Part shown: positions 45,625-60,005 of the stretch, piece after piece
Position numbering within the stretch: position 1 is the stretch's first letter
How the letters are laid out: each line of letters begins with the position of its first letter
Assembly (NCBI GenBank): GCA_963556195.1
Contig: OY744529.1
Coordinates: 64,820,080 to 64,884,079 of the forward strand
Direction of reading: 5' to 3'
Source: Sepiola atlantica
Taxonomy: Eukaryota; Mollusca; Cephalopoda; Sepiida; Sepiolidae
Length of the DNA stretch: 64,000 bases
Position numbers and translations under genes: made by a program
Notes under the pieces: model-generated
What the model was told of the DNA's origin: nothing
Database searches by the model: none
The model's input: the letters and a program-made list of their open reading frames with translations, nothing else

Positions 45625-47060
45625 GTATAGTATTTGTTTGTTTGTTATGATACCATCATCCCAGGCATTACTTCCTCTTTGTTTTAGGGCGAAGGTAGTG
45701 TAGTATATGTTCTGTGGTCATGATACCATCCTCCCAGGCATTACTTCCTCATTGTTTTAGGGCGAAGGTAGTGTAGTATATGTTCTGTTGTTATGATACC
45801 ATCCTCCCAGGCATTACTTCCTCTTTGTTTTAGGGCGAAGGTAGAGTAGTATATGTTCTGTTGTTATGATACCATCCTCCCAGGCATTACTTCCTCTTTG
45901 TTTTAGGGCGAAGGTAGTGTAGTATATGTTCTGTTGTTATGATACCATCCTCGCAGGCATTACTTCCTCTTTGTTTTAGGGCGAAGGTAGTGTAGTATAT
46001 GTTCTGTTGTTATGATACCATCCTCCCAGGCATTACTTCCTCTTTGTTTTAGGGCGAAGGTAGTGTAGTATATGTTCTGTTGTTATGATACCATCCTCCC
46101 AGGCATTACTTCCTCTTTGTTTTAGGGCGAAGGTAGTGTAGTATATGTTCTGTTGTCATGATACCACCCTCCCCGGCATTACTTCCTCTTTGTTTTAGGG
46201 CGAAGGTAGTGTAGTATATGTTCTGTTGTTATGATACCATCCTCCCAGGCATTACTTCCTCTTTGTTTTAGGGCGAAGGTAGTGTAGTATATGTTCTGTT
46301 GTTATGATACCATCCTCCCAGGCATTACTTCCTCTTTGTTTTAGGGCGAAGGTAGTGTAGTATATGTTCTGTTGTTATGATACCATCCTCCCAGGCATTA
46401 CTTCTTCTTTGTTTTAGGGCGAAGGTAGTGTAGTATATGTTCTGTTGTTATGATACCATCCTTCCAGGCATTACTTCCTCTTTGTTTTAGGGCGAAGGTA
46501 GTGTAGTATATGTTCTGTTGTCATGATACCACCCTCCCCGGCATTACTTCCTCTTTGTTTTAGGGCGAAGGTAGTGTAGTATATGTTCTGTTGTTATGAT
46601 ACCATCCTCCCAGGCATTACTTCCTCTTTGTTTTAGGGCGAAGGTAGTGTAGTATATGTTCTGTTGTTATGATACCATCCTCCCAGGCATTACTTCCTCT
46701 TTGTTTTAGAGCGAAGGTAGTGTAGTATATGTTCTGTTGTTATGATACCATCCTCCCAGGCATTACTTCTTCTTTGTTTTAGGGCGAAGGTAGTGTAGTA
46801 TATGTTCTGTTGTTATGATACCATCCTCCCAGGCATTACTTCCTCTTTGTTTTAGGGCGAAGGTAGTGTAGTATATGTTCTGTTGTCATGATACCACTCT
46901 CCCGGGCATTACTTCCTCTTTGTTTTAGGGCTAAGGTAGTGTAGTATATGTTCTGTTGTCATGATACCATCCTCCCAGGCATTACTTCCTCTTTGTTTTA
47001 GAGCGAGGGTAGTGTAGTATGTGTTCTGTGGTAATGATACCATCCTCCCAGGCATTTCCT
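45625..47060. repeat. 73-bp minisatellite, about 20 copies, with higher-order structure
   Basis: Head-to-tail 73-bp units contain GTGTAGTATATGTTCTGTTG, TATGATACCATCCTCCCAGG and GGGCGAAG. Most differ by zero to three bases. A variant with TTGTCATGATACCACCCTCC-type changes occurs at 46151 and 46516, with a close relative at 46881, exactly 365 bp (five units) apart. A CTTCTTCTTT variant occurs at 46401 and 46766, again 365 bp apart. Blocks of five units have therefore been duplicated as a group. Degenerate units continue to about 47215. No coding or spacer-repeat organisation. Confidence 0.96.
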
Positions 47061-47496
47061 TTGCCTTTTTTGTGTGTGTGGAGAGGGTGTAATGTAGTAT
47101 CTGTTCTGTGGTAATGAGACCATCGTCCCAAACCTTACCTTCTTTTTGGGCGTAGTGTAGTATATGTTATATTGTTATGCAAACATCCTTCCAAGCATTA
47201 CCTCCTCCTTTGTAGAGAGTAACGTACGAAAACAAGAAATTGTAACTGTTCATAAGCAAACTCAACACTTAGAATATTTTAATTTTTTATCTAAATGAAT
47301 AAATGCGAAAGTTGGGCCCATTTCTCGCACTAACGGTAAAGTTAAAACGTTCTATTTCAAGTTAATTCAACTTTACACAATAGACTCGCCATCTTTTTTT
47401 ATATACTGCTTATGTATATGCGATATCAGTCGCATTTTTAATTTAATGATTGTTTGATTTTAAATATAAATAGTTCTGTGTCGCAATATTGTTTTA
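47061..47496. other. Decayed minisatellite edge and AT-rich spacer
   Basis: Diverged units to about 47215, then nothing recognised. Confidence 0.6.
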
Positions 47497-47700
47497 GAAT
47501 ATTCTATTTTCTAGCTAACTTCTTGATTTCTTCTTTCCTTCCTTTTCTTTACGGTCACATTTAAAAGTCAGCTAGTATATATAATATGGGACCGGCGGGA
47601 GAATATTCTATTTTCTGGCTAACTTCTTGATTTCTCCTTTCCTTTCTTTTCTTTACGGTCACATTTAAAAGTCAGCTACTATATATAATATGTGACCGGA
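47497..47700. repeat. Tandem duplication of 104 bp
   Basis: GAATATTCTATTTTCT starts at 47497 and 47601. Both copies continue through TTTACGGTCACATTTAAAAG and TCAGCTA[G/C]TATATATAATATG with few differences. Confidence 0.95.
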
Positions 47701-48197
47701 GGGTGTATATTATTATTAGTGTTTGTAAATAACTAGTGGGTTTAGTTCTCGTGATTAGAATATTTAATGTGTTTATGTGAAAAGGAAAAACAGACGAAAG
47801 ATGTGCTGGAATTTAGAACAGCAGAAATGAAGACACGGATGTGTTAAACGTGCGGGCGTTTTGCTCTTATCAAAAAGGCAGGATGCGTTAGCCATTAGAA
47901 ATACCGCACAAAACCGCAAAGGCAGGCGTGCGTCTATCGCTATTTACTGCCATAGACACCACAAGATGAGGTATGTTTTTTTCTCTAGAAGGATGGCTGT
48001 GAAGAGGTATACCACAATGAACAGACCTGTCAGTCTGCAGGATGTTCAGAGGAATCGCATTAAAACGAACCTTCATTTGTTGTCTTTGCTTGAAAACTTA
48101 CAAGTCATTCTATGGTTTAAAGTCATGCCTCAGATGACAACGACAATGGATTATTATGGGTCGGCTTATTGGATGTGGATCGCTTATCATATAGCAA

Positions 48198-48199
<2 letters not shown>
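47701..48199 (+). other. Open 110-codon frame before a microsatellite, unassigned
   Basis: A frame from 47861 reads ordinary protein-like sequence (KRYTTMNRPVSLQDVQRNRI) until it enters the (ATCT)n array at 48200. No domain is recognised, and the end of the frame is microsatellite-encoded Ser-Ile-Tyr-Leu. It may be a repeat or a gene fragment; there is no supporting context. Confidence 0.2.

Positions 48200-48258
<59 letters not shown>
48200..48258. repeat. (ATCT)n microsatellite
   Basis: About 14 uninterrupted tetranucleotide units. Confidence 0.97.
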
Positions 48259-48471
48259 GAGCTATGGTTAACAGGTTTTGTCTTCTCTTTGTTTTGAGAA
48301 GGCGTTAGTTTATTGCTATTCGGCTGAGGCGCCCCTACTGGAGAATGTCGACGAAGCTGCCCAAGCAATTTTTGTTCCGCCAGAGTGCTCTTCCTCTAGA
48401 GCGCTGGCTTTTCAAATACCACTTTCTCGACTTCATGTCACATATTTCCATGTGGGAGGGAGATAAATATA

Positions 48472-48546
<75 letters not shown>
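48472..48546. repeat. (ATCT)n microsatellite
   Basis: About 18 tetranucleotide units, 215 bp after the previous array of the same repeat. Confidence 0.97.
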
Positions 48547-50850
48547 CTCATATATCGCATCGCATTTATCGTTTCGTTTCACATCAATTCCCACATAACA
48601 AGAGAGTTTTAATTACTTACTAGACACTATCCTCGAGTGTCTTCGGTCTCTCTTTATAATGGTTTGTCAGGACAACCTGACATAAAGAAGCTTCATCCTA
48701 CAAGTAAACCCTAACTAAATATTCAGATAACATAGTATTCAAAACTCAAATAAGATCCCTTCGACACGGCCACACACTGGCTCATACGAGGAATGGTGCA
48801 CCTTCTCCTAATGATGTTACCTCAAGTAACACCACTTAGCTGAATACTCAACTAGACAAGATGAATTCGTGTCCTCGAATCCGGTAAGACCAAGAAGCCA
48901 CAAGTAAGATATACTATAACATATTTAACTGGTCAATTGGGGAGAGAAAAAGTAATGTTCTTAGCTGCTTCACTAGATCAACGTTTGAGAGATAAAGGAG
49001 ACCTTTAATAGAATATTCGAGATCAAGTGTTGTCCCAGAGATGGGCCTCTTGATTTCTGAGAACTTCAACTGAAGTAAAGTGAAACTTGTATCCATCCAT
49101 TTTTCTAGTCAAACACCATTCTCTCATTCCGCCGATTACTTCCAGAGTGCATAAAATCATCCACGTGATAGGTTATTCTCCGTATCCCTTGCTATCTGTT
49201 ACGTGAAATAGTGCTTTTTTGTTTGCTTGTTTCCTTTGTGGGTCGAGTTTTACTTCTGCATATGTTGCATTTTGACGTTGTGCCATTTATGCAGAAAACT
49301 AAGTTGCTGTTATTATTACCAAAACACATAAAAGTTTATAGTCATACCTTTTTAGCTGCTTGTTCTTTTACGTGCTCATGACGCGGTCCTTCTAGACTGA
49401 GGGAACGCCGCCTGCACATACGTTCTTTGATACTTCAAAAAAGGACCAAGCCAAGACAAAACTGTTGAAAGACAGAGGAGATTTATTCGACTTGGTATTC
49501 GTTCAAGATAACTAATCGGTGGGCTAGTGAGGGGAGAAAACAGAGAGAGATCGATAATAATCGTTTAATATCTTATCAACGCATTTTGATTTACCGTGTT
49601 CACACGTGTAGTGCTTCCAAGGCACTGTCGACTTCTCTCTCCACTCTCTCGTTGAGCCATTTGACGTCATATCCGTTTATATCAAATCTCACAGTCTAGT
49701 AATTCAAACCTCGAGTTCAGTAAGTTACTCCGACTGAACTTTCATTTTCTGTTATTCTCGACTAACCGCCCTATATATATATACTAGAAGTGTTTACATG
49801 TACTCGTCGAATATTTAACACATAGATCGCACGAAGATCGTAGCTCAGCATTGTCTGGTTTGTATGAAGTCCACCTAATTGGTTTCAGCTATCCGTTAAC
49901 CTGCAAGGTTGCAGGTATTCACCCCCCGACACTAAGAACATCAAGGCTCAGCGGTTGCATGCGGAGACGGAAAGGTTTGGCCCATAATACACAAATGAAT
50001 GACACTGAAGCAACGTTGACAATTTAACTCCATTGATTTGCGGGTTCGCGCCTGACGTCTTTGCTTGCCACATGCAGACACAGAAAGGAACAGAGAACGA
50101 CGGATCCTGATGTCGACTCTTCCTGGGTTTTCAGCAGAGCCCTGTTAGCCGGGTAGCTCTGACACTACACCGTTTCCACCGCCACTACCACGGTTAGGAA
50201 AGGTTGGATTTTAGGGATGTAAAGCAATGCTGAGAATAGAGCGGACTAAGTAAAACCGTTTATTCAGACACTCTACGAAACTTTTATCGAACTTTCTGAT
50301 TTTTTTGCCATTCAACCTATTTAAATACTTTAACTTGCATATGTACTCTTTAACCCGTGTTTCTTCTGGTAGGACCAAATATACGTCTATGTCTATTTAT
50401 TTTATAAAAGAACATATTTAATGTTAGTAGTTTTATCTCCCAATTTTTATTTAGCACAATAGCCATCACCGATAGCAAGGCACTTTTAGTAATGGTTTGA
50501 GTCTCCTATTGACATAAACTAAAGTCCTTTGATTTGTTAATTTACTTTAATTAGATTGAATAAAAGACAGACAACATAAAAAGCAAGAAACACGATTGAA
50601 TAAACAAACTTGTTTATATTCCGCCATTTTTTAAAAAACTCTCCTCTCCCGCCAGGGATAGACATCCACATTTACCGAGCAGGAATTACTTCCATTAGCT
50701 TGCACCCAATGCCTCCCCTTTTTAAAATTATAGTAACATTATTCATTGTCTCATACATGTCAAAAACATTTTAGGCTTTGTAATTCAGCTTCTTTTGCAA
50801 CCACTTAGTTTTTATCATATATCTGATTTGGGAATAATACAAATAAAAAT
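48547..50850. other. Unassigned sequence, 2.3 kb
   Basis: Moderate GC content with no long frame and no family recognised. A GTCAGG-ACAA-CCTGAC hairpin lies at about 48666-48681. This is the longest stretch in the window where I can attach nothing. Confidence 0.45.
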
Positions 50851-50859
50851 AAATGGATC

Positions 50860-51080
50860 CAACGTAGTCATCAGCGACTCGAAGACTCCCTTTAAATTGG
50901 CTACTAAACTGAGATGTAGGAGAGAGCGCCACACTTTTCCCTGGATTGCCCTACTTACCCTCGGTCTTTACCTTATAATATAATGCCGAGTGTTTAGCAA
51001 GAATGTGTCAAGTACGGTATGTCTCGACGGAGGATTGAACTCCAGTCCCCCAACTATTGGCTAAAAACAAACAGCAGTAT
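50860..51080 (-). repeat. tRNA-like SINE, copy 2
   Basis: Minus orientation, homologous to 38950-39205. It has GGAGTTCAATCCTCCG (B-box type, complement of 51029-51044) and a body with TTGGCTACTAAACTGAGATG and CCCTGGATTGCCCTAC. Copies differ by many substitutions, so the family is old. Confidence 0.68.
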
Positions 51081-51540
51081 CCAAAGGACATCCCCCACTG
51101 AAGAATAATTGCTATACATTTAACTCCTCAATTTTCCCCTAGATTTTAATTCTGCTCACGTTTATTCCTTTATTCTTTTGTTTCTAATATTCTGCAGTTT
51201 TATGTTTTACCCGGTAGCCCCCCCCCTCCGCGTTTTCAAGAATTGTGGCTTCACTCCAACCATCTGCTTCTTTTAAGCGATATCTTATTTTGATTCCTTT
51301 CTTCAAAAGTATCCGTTCAAAGATGTATTTTCTATTGTTTATTTTTTCACCTCCTTCGTTTCCTGCGTGAACCATTGAACATACTTCAAGCGTTTCTTCT
51401 TTATATTTGCCTTTTTTTTTCATTAGGATGTGTTCCTATTCTTTCTTAAACATTACCCACATTTTCATTGTAATCGTAGATACCAGTTTCGCTAATATGA
51501 ATTTCTTCAAACTCATATGATCCAGCATAATTATTTCTAA
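51081..51540. other. Unassigned spacer
   Basis: A 79-codon minus frame at 51423-51184 (RYRLKEADGWSEATILENAE) has protein-like composition, but I do not recognise it with confidence. It may be a retroelement fragment. Confidence 0.35.
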
Positions 51541-52166
51541 CTCGAAGAACATCTGTCCCAGCACAGGTAAAATTAATACACCGAACAGAACAGTTTTGCC
51601 TCACTTTTAGGCCGCCTTTACGAACGTTAAAATCAAGATATAATGATACTAAAACTTCTGTCTAGAATTCTTATTCCAATTTTGATCAAAATCCATTACA
51701 TGATTTGGATTCTAAAAAAAAATGTCAACAATTTAAGGCCTAAGCTTAAGGGGTCTTAAGAAGAAATCAACATTAGTGGAATCTTGCTTAATTGGTGTCT
51801 CATAACTATGGATAAAATCCAATGCAAATTTGAAATATTTAAATTTTCAAATAGGAGGTTATGGTCATATTATGAACTTTAAAAATACTTCAAAGAAACT
51901 GAAAATTGTTTTTTTTTTAATTAATAATGTCTAATACCTATTGCCAAAATTAAACAAACACCAGAGGTATCTGAATTTTCACGAAGGGTTTCCAAGCTTT
52001 CCCCCCTTTACATAAAACTAAATTAAACTAAATATAGCCCACATTTGGACCTCTTACGCCTAACAGCTGTGTTCCAAAATTCATAATGATTGGTTAATTT
52101 AGAAGTTAATCCTATACATACACAAATATGGGCATATAAACATACTGAACTTTATATAAATAAAGA
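51541..52166 (-). mobile_element. Hel-A, complete copy (626 bp)
   Basis: Minus orientation. The 3' end reads CTCG at 51541-51544, one base away from CTAG, with A before it on plus. Next is a hairpin CTGTCCCAGCACAG. The 5' end (complement TCTTTATTTATATAAAG) finishes at 52166 and is followed on plus by T. Both ends align with those of the 39290-39922 copy in the opposite orientation. Confidence 0.86.
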
Positions 52167-52815
52167 TAACAATGAAGCGAGAGAACCCATCACAAATACT
52201 GATCCATGTCAGCCATCTTGAAATATAAATTTGAAAGGAAATGGAAATGGAAGTCCATCTATTGCTTATTCCTTAATTTTACTTGTGAGGGATGAAAGAA
52301 AACGGAAATAATGTCTGGAAGTAAAAAGAGGAGCAGACGTCATTTTTTTCCTTCTTTCTTTCAGTTGCGATAACATCAAAAAGGTACGCATGCGTAGAAA
52401 CACACAAATATAAAACCCGCGAACCAAACGACGAAGAAAATAAATAAACGTCCTTTGATGATCCGAATACGATCATTCAATTATTTAAAATGTCAACAGT
52501 GGTATCTGTGAGAAGGTCTAAAAATTTGGTTGCCGTCTTCGTCTTAAACGAAACGAACTGACATTATGTTTGAAAACTTCCTTGGATCTTCTGTCACCGA
52601 TCCCCCCCCCCCCCCCCCAAGAAACAAAATAGATCCCACTCATGTCATTGAGTATTTGCATGAAAGCTCGTTCCCCTTATATTTCTGACTTCACATAAAC
52701 TCAAACATACATTTGTCAACCATTCCGCGAGGAGCTCTACAGTGGCATTTATTCTACATTTTTACGGTGAGAAATGAGGCTTTCGTCGATATCAACGTGG
52801 AGATATGGACCGTAA
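52167..52815. other. Unassigned; C homopolymer near 52602-52618
   Basis: No gene recognised. Confidence 0.5.
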
Positions 52816-52874
52816 CTCTAATCCTAACCCTAACCCTTACTTTAGCACTAACCAAACCCTAACCCGACACTATC
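52816..52874. repeat. Interstitial telomere-like repeats
   Basis: CTAATCCTAACCCTAACCC, then an interruption, then AACCAAACCCTAACCCGAC. These are degenerate CCCTAA units, the complement of the animal telomere repeat TTAGGG, embedded in ordinary sequence. Confidence 0.72.
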
Positions 52875-53233
52875 TCAACATTGCGACCTGGACACTAAAC
52901 CTAACCGTATGAATTCATTAAAATCAGATATACGTATTTGAAGTTTTAAGGGTGTTCTTCACTCATAGTTCTGTTAGAGATTCGGCACATTGAGGGGCAC
53001 GTAGAGTGTATGGACCACTTCCATTGTCTTCCCCGGAGAACTTTATACATAGGATTTAAATGCTATCATGATAGAATATATTTGCAGTTTTAAGGAGGGG
53101 GTATCTGTTCCCATAGCTATCTTACGGGGACACTTAGAGATTCGGGAACACTTCCATTGTCTTCCACGAGAAATTTTATATATAAATACAATTTTACTTT
53201 TTATGTAGATTCTCTAACCGTTCTTTTTATAAG

Positions 53234-53236
<3 letters not shown>

Positions 53237-53284
<48 letters not shown>

Positions 53285-53294
53285 CATATATATG

Positions 53295-53324
<30 letters not shown>
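53237..53324. repeat. (CA)n then interrupted (TA)n microsatellite
   Basis: About 18 CA units are followed by TATATG/TATATA repeats. Confidence 0.95.
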
Positions 53325-53326
<2 letters not shown>

Positions 53327-54027
53327 ATATTTATAAATAAATATTAAATTATTGAATAAGGGTCACTAGTATGTACTTTTTCGCTATGCTAATAACACCA
53401 TATTACTTTATCGTTTTTACTGACCCCCTTCTTCCTGTTTCGCCCCCTAATATAGTCGGAAGTTTAAATGTTAGAAAACTTTCTGAATTAGTATCTTATA
53501 CGTATGGTTTAAATTTCAATGAACTCAGATATACGTACTTGAACTTATAAGGGGGTTCTGTCCTCATGGGTAGCTTAAAGGCGGGAGCACGTAGCTATTC
53601 GACACAGAGAGGGTAACATAGAGATTGAGGACCACTTACATTATCTTCCCCGGATAATTTTATACATATGATGTTAATTACATCAAAATTGTATATATTT
53701 GAAGTTTTAAAAGAGATTTGACGCACATGGCCTCCTTAGGTTAGGATGGCTCGTAGAGATTTGGGACTACTTCCATTTTCTACCCACGAGAATGCTATAC
53801 ATATGATTTAAATGTACAATAATACAATACAATTAAGGAGATTATGAATATTTGAGGGAGTTATGCCCTCATAGACTTCTTAGAGACTTGGGAACCTTTT
53901 CATTGTCTTTCCCGGTAAATTTTACATAAGAATACACTTATGAATTTTATGAAGATTCTCTAACTTTTCTTTCTATAAGAAACACAAGCATAACATATAC
54001 ACACAGAGTGAGTTTTATATGCAGATA

Positions 54028-54065
54028 TACTAGAATTTTGGCCAGTAGGGCCCATAATTCTAGTA
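54028..54065. repeat. Imperfect 38-bp palindrome with CTAG near both ends
   Basis: TACTAGAATTTTGGCC and GGGCCCATAATTCTAGTA are complementary with few mismatches around a short centre. It lies between two Hel-B copies. Confidence 0.8.
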
Positions 54066-55423
54066 AAAAAGTATTTATATTCTTGATTTCATATAATTTT
54101 ATTTTAAAATAATCGGGGGGGGGGTTAAGATCGAAACAGCACACTCGATCTTTTTAGTCTGATACTTTCCCAACAAAACAATTCAGACATTTGTTCAGTC
54201 GACTTTTAAAATAATACTCATAAAAATACACTATATGTATTTGAAGTCTGAAGGAAGGTTCTGTTCCCATGGGCCACTTAGAGGTTAGGACACGTAGATA
54301 TTCGGCACATAGAGGGTAACGTCGATATTAAGGACCACTTATATCGTTTTCACCGGATACATTTGTGTATGTGATATAATTTTCATCAAAACAGGAATAT
54401 ACTTGAAGTTTTAAATGAGGTTCGCCCCTATAGCTTCTTTAGGTTAGAAGATTGGGGACAACTTCCATTTTCTTCCCCATATATATATATATATATGAAA
54501 CTAGGATACATTTGCAGTTTTAAGGGGGTAATAACCTCATAACCCCCTTACAGGTACATTTAGAGATTCAGTACAACCCCCATTGTCTTCCCCGGTGAAT
54601 TTTACATAAGAAGATTATCTGACCTTTTTTCTATAGGGAATAAACAAACACACGCACACACACGCAAATACGCACATACATTGGGTTATATATAGAGAGA
54701 GATATAGAAGATAAAGGTATATACAAAGATCTAGATATATAGAGAGCGACAAAGAAAGAGAGAAAAGAGAGAGAGAGAGGCAGACAGACAGAGAGACGAA
54801 GAGGCGTTATATACCAACATTCTTCACTTACATCTTATTATATAAAAAAAAAGAAAAAATGTATTTATTGGTATTATTTTTTAAAGATCGAGGGAGGCTG
54901 AATTTAAACCGCACACTCGATGTTTTTAGTCATAGACTTTCCGAAATAAAAAAAAATACTGCCATTTGTTAAGTTGACTTTTAAAATAACATTTATTACA
55001 AAAATCGGATATACGTATTTAATGTTTAAAGGCGGGTTCTGTCTCAATGAGTTACTTAGACGTGATGGCATGTAGATATTCGGCACGTAGTGGGTAACGT
55101 AGAGATTCGGGACCATTTACATTGTTTTCGCAGAAAAAACTTGATACATAGTATTTTAATTTCATAAAAATAGGATATATTTTAAGTTTGAAGGGAGTTA
55201 TGCCCTAATAGCCCTCTTATAGATGCATTTAGAGTTTCGGGAACATTTCTGTTGTCTTCTCCGATAAATTTTACATAAGAGTACACTTTTTTATTTTATT
55301 TAGATGCTCTAACACACATGCACATCCGTAAATTACAAAAAATAAATAAATAAACAATTTGCTTAATATTATGATTTGAAATGTCAGAGTTCATTTTGAG
55401 AAAAAATCAAAGTAAAAATAGTG

Positions 55424-55497
55424 TGGCGTTCGAACTCACAACTTCGGTCTCTAAGTATGTAATGCTACTCAATTGATACACGGAGGAAACTACAAAA
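55424..55497 (-). repeat. tRNA-like sequence (SINE head or tRNA pseudogene)
   Basis: Minus strand: TATCAATTGAGTAGCA resembles a D arm, CTTAGAGAC falls where an anticodon arm would be, and TTGTGAGTTCGAACGCC provides a good B box. Spacing is tRNA-like, but pairing of the acceptor stem is not evident. Confidence 0.5.
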
Positions 55498-55544
55498 TGG
55501 TGATCCTATTAGATACATAAACCAAACTGTCTTCTCCCACCCCT

Positions 55545-55711
55545 CTCTCTCTCTCTCTCTCTCCCTCACACGCGCTCTCTCTCTCTCTTACTTTAGAGTC
55601 GAATGAAGGTCAGCCACTTATCAAAAAGGAAGGAGGGTAGATAATGCAATAGCTAAAAAAATGGTGAATATGAAAAAATGGTATCTTCAATATTTATCCG
55701 GTGTACATGGG

Positions 55712-55770
<59 letters not shown>

Positions 55771-55790
55771 TAAGAGAGAGAGAGAAAAAG
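55545..55790. repeat. (CT)n and (GA)n microsatellites
   Basis: CT-rich tracts at 55545-55590 and GA-rich tracts at 55716-55790, about 130 bp apart. They are complementary and could pair. Confidence 0.93.
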
Positions 55791-56039
55791 TTTTTCATTC
55801 CCATTTATGAGTAATAACAAATAAAATATTGACAAGGGTTAATTATTTAAATCAATGAAATCGGTTGAAAATCAATATTTTGTTTTTAACAACACGTGAA
55901 ATCGATGGTCATGACTGGTGAAAAAAAAGATATATTTTGTTCAATTATTATAGCATTTTGCTCTTGAAGACATCAAACACTGTATGTAAATCTGAAATTT
56001 TCAGCCGGTTTAAAACTAGGCAACTATCGGTATTATTGA
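55791..56039. other. AT-rich spacer
   Basis: Nothing recognised. Confidence 0.5.
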
Positions 56040-56300
56040 ATATTACTATTATGGCTCCCGGGCAACACCGAGTTAACAAAATAAAGAGTACTTCTTTCTC
56101 CCAGGAAACGCTGCGTTTAAACATACCTGCTTTATCTAAGATGTTGAGCACTTTTAGATTACTATATACCACTTACCAAATGTAAAACTGTAATCTTACA
56201 TTTATTGCCCCACGTTTAGAGCGCTACTGAAACCACCCAAATTAAAATTAAGGATGACTACAGAGCACTACTAAAGCCAACCTTTTCCGAGTTTCTGGCC
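56040..56300 (-). repeat. Inverted copy of the 1840-2080 repeat
   Basis: TTATGGCTCCCGGGCAACAC, TTTCTCCCAGGAAACGCTGC and GCGCTACTGAAACCACCCAA are the complements of segments at 1840-2080, in matching reverse order. Length and ends of the family are unknown. Confidence 0.78.
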
Positions 56301-56447
56301 ACCCCTTCCCTAGTCCGAAGAGAAGCTTCAGAAATGTTAAATAATTTTGAAAGAAAATGCCGAGCGGAAAGAATACATTGAAATTACAATGTTTTCTTTC
56401 CAAATTATTGCTGAAAAACTCGACCCCCGTGACGAAATCTGCTCCAT

Positions 56448-56550
56448 AGCCCACTTAAACATGCACGCAGAGATTCAGGAATACTTTCATTATCTTTCTC
56501 GGTTAATTTTACATAAGAATATACTTTTAGATTTTATGTAGATTCTCTAG

Positions 56551-56551
<1 letters not shown>
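56448..56551 (-). mobile_element. Hel-B fragment, 5' end
   Basis: GAGATTCAGGAATACTTTCA, TTATCTTTCTCGG, TTTTACATAAGAATA and GTAGATTCTCTAG match the right-hand ends of the copies at 53-55 kb. It runs directly into a (TA)n array. Confidence 0.72.

Positions 56552-56552
<1 letters not shown>

Positions 56553-56642
<90 letters not shown>
56553..56642. repeat. (TA)n microsatellite
   Basis: About 90 bp of TA. Confidence 0.97.
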
Positions 56643-58935
<2,293 letters not shown>

Positions 58936-58939
58936 ATCC

Positions 58940-59400
58940 GACGTTATTTTACTGACCACTCCACCCCCCTGTTTCGCTCCCTAATATAGTCAGAAGAAAC
59001 AGAAATTCTGAAAAACTCTCTGAATTTGTGTCTTATACATATGGTTTAAAATTCATTTAAATCGGATATATGTATTTTACATTTTAAGGGGGTTCTATAC
59101 TTATAGCTGGTTTAGAGTGAGAGGACGTAGAGATTCGGCATACAGAGGGTCACGAAGAAATTTTGGACCACTTCCATTGTCTTCCTGGATAACTCTATAC
59201 ATATGATTTAAATTACATCAAAATAAAATATATATTATGTTTCAAGGGGAGTCTGCCCTCATAGACATCTTAGAGTGCACTTAGAGATTCGGGACCAGTG
59301 TCAACGTCTTCTTGGGAAAGTCTCCATATGGATACGGTTTTAGTTTTTCTCTAGATTCTTTAATCTGTCTTTCTATATGGAGCACACACACACACGCACA
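58940..59400 (-). mobile_element. Hel-B-related copy
   Basis: The left part (CTGTTTCGCTCCCTAATATA, GTGTCTTATACATATGGTTT) matches 53440-53520. Two internal unit markers lie near 59175 and 59308, and the right end has GATTCTTTAATCTGTCTTTC followed by a CA run, as in the other copies. Same minus orientation as the 53-55-kb cluster. Confidence 0.72.
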
Positions 59401-59667
59401 AACATTGACATGTATATGTATATAGATAGTATGTAGACGTTACGGACTGTTGTATTAGCGACGTTTCTACCACTACACCCTCAGACCTTATTCGGGTGCC
59501 CTTTGTCTTGATTGGGCACATTCTGGGACATTTCTAAACTAAACCTTTTGTTCCATTAATGGGATACAGACTGTTCTCGTTCCGCGTGCTATTCTTGGCT
59601 ATATGTCGTATTAGTTAAATAGATTTCTTCATTTCTTTATTGATTAATTCGTAGATAGATGCGAACA
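59401..59667. other. Unassigned spacer
   Basis: Nothing recognised. Confidence 0.5.
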
Positions 59668-59668
59668 G

Positions 59669-59718
59669 TCTTCTTCTTCTTCTTCTTCTTCTTATTATTA
59701 TTATTGTTATTATTATTA

Positions 59719-59785
<67 letters not shown>

Positions 59786-59815
59786 TACTAGTAGTAGTAG
59801 TAGTAGTAGTAGTAA
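59669..59815. repeat. Compound (TTC)n/(TTA)n/(TAG)n microsatellite
   Basis: Three successive trinucleotide arrays, read as poly-Phe, poly-Leu and poly-Val in one frame; an artefact as protein. Confidence 0.97.
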
Positions 59816-59870
59816 TATTATTAAAGTATATGTATATTAATTAAAGTTTCTCTATATATGATTTTCTGTA

Positions 59871-59879
<9 letters not shown>

Positions 59880-59924
<45 letters not shown>

Positions 59925-59940
59925 CTCTTTCTCTCTCTTC

Positions 59941-60002
<62 letters not shown>
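59880..60002. repeat. (TA)n - CT-rich - (TA)n microsatellite
   Basis: Two TA arrays separated by TCTCTTTCTCTCTCTTCTCTG. Confidence 0.96.

Positions 60003-60005
<3 letters not shown>

Larger units (their letters stand above)
52920..55310 (-). mobile_element. Cluster of Hel-B copies, all in minus orientation
   Basis: The Hel-B internal unit marker, complement form CCATTGTCTTCCCCGG, recurs in diverged form near 53020, 53152, 53640, 53772, 53898, 54343, 54463, 54578, 55118 and 55252. Spacings are mostly 115-135 bp within groups of two or three. Each group ends rightwards with a GATTCTCTAAC-type word and usually a CA-rich run, which is the complement of the Hel-B 5' region at 23266. At least four copies are therefore lined up in one direction. 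Their 3' ends are not clear. Confidence 0.72.

Noticed and set aside
45625..47060. Regular repeats that might suggest a CRISPR array
   Set aside because: Units are contiguous 73-bp copies without unique spacers, and the context is eukaryotic with no cas-like gene.
55424..55497. Functional tRNA gene
   Set aside because: B box and D-arm-like parts are present, but I cannot see a paired acceptor stem or a clear anticodon stem.
59659..59844. Poly-Leu/poly-Val frame resembling a membrane segment
   Set aside because: Encoded by consecutive trinucleotide microsatellites.
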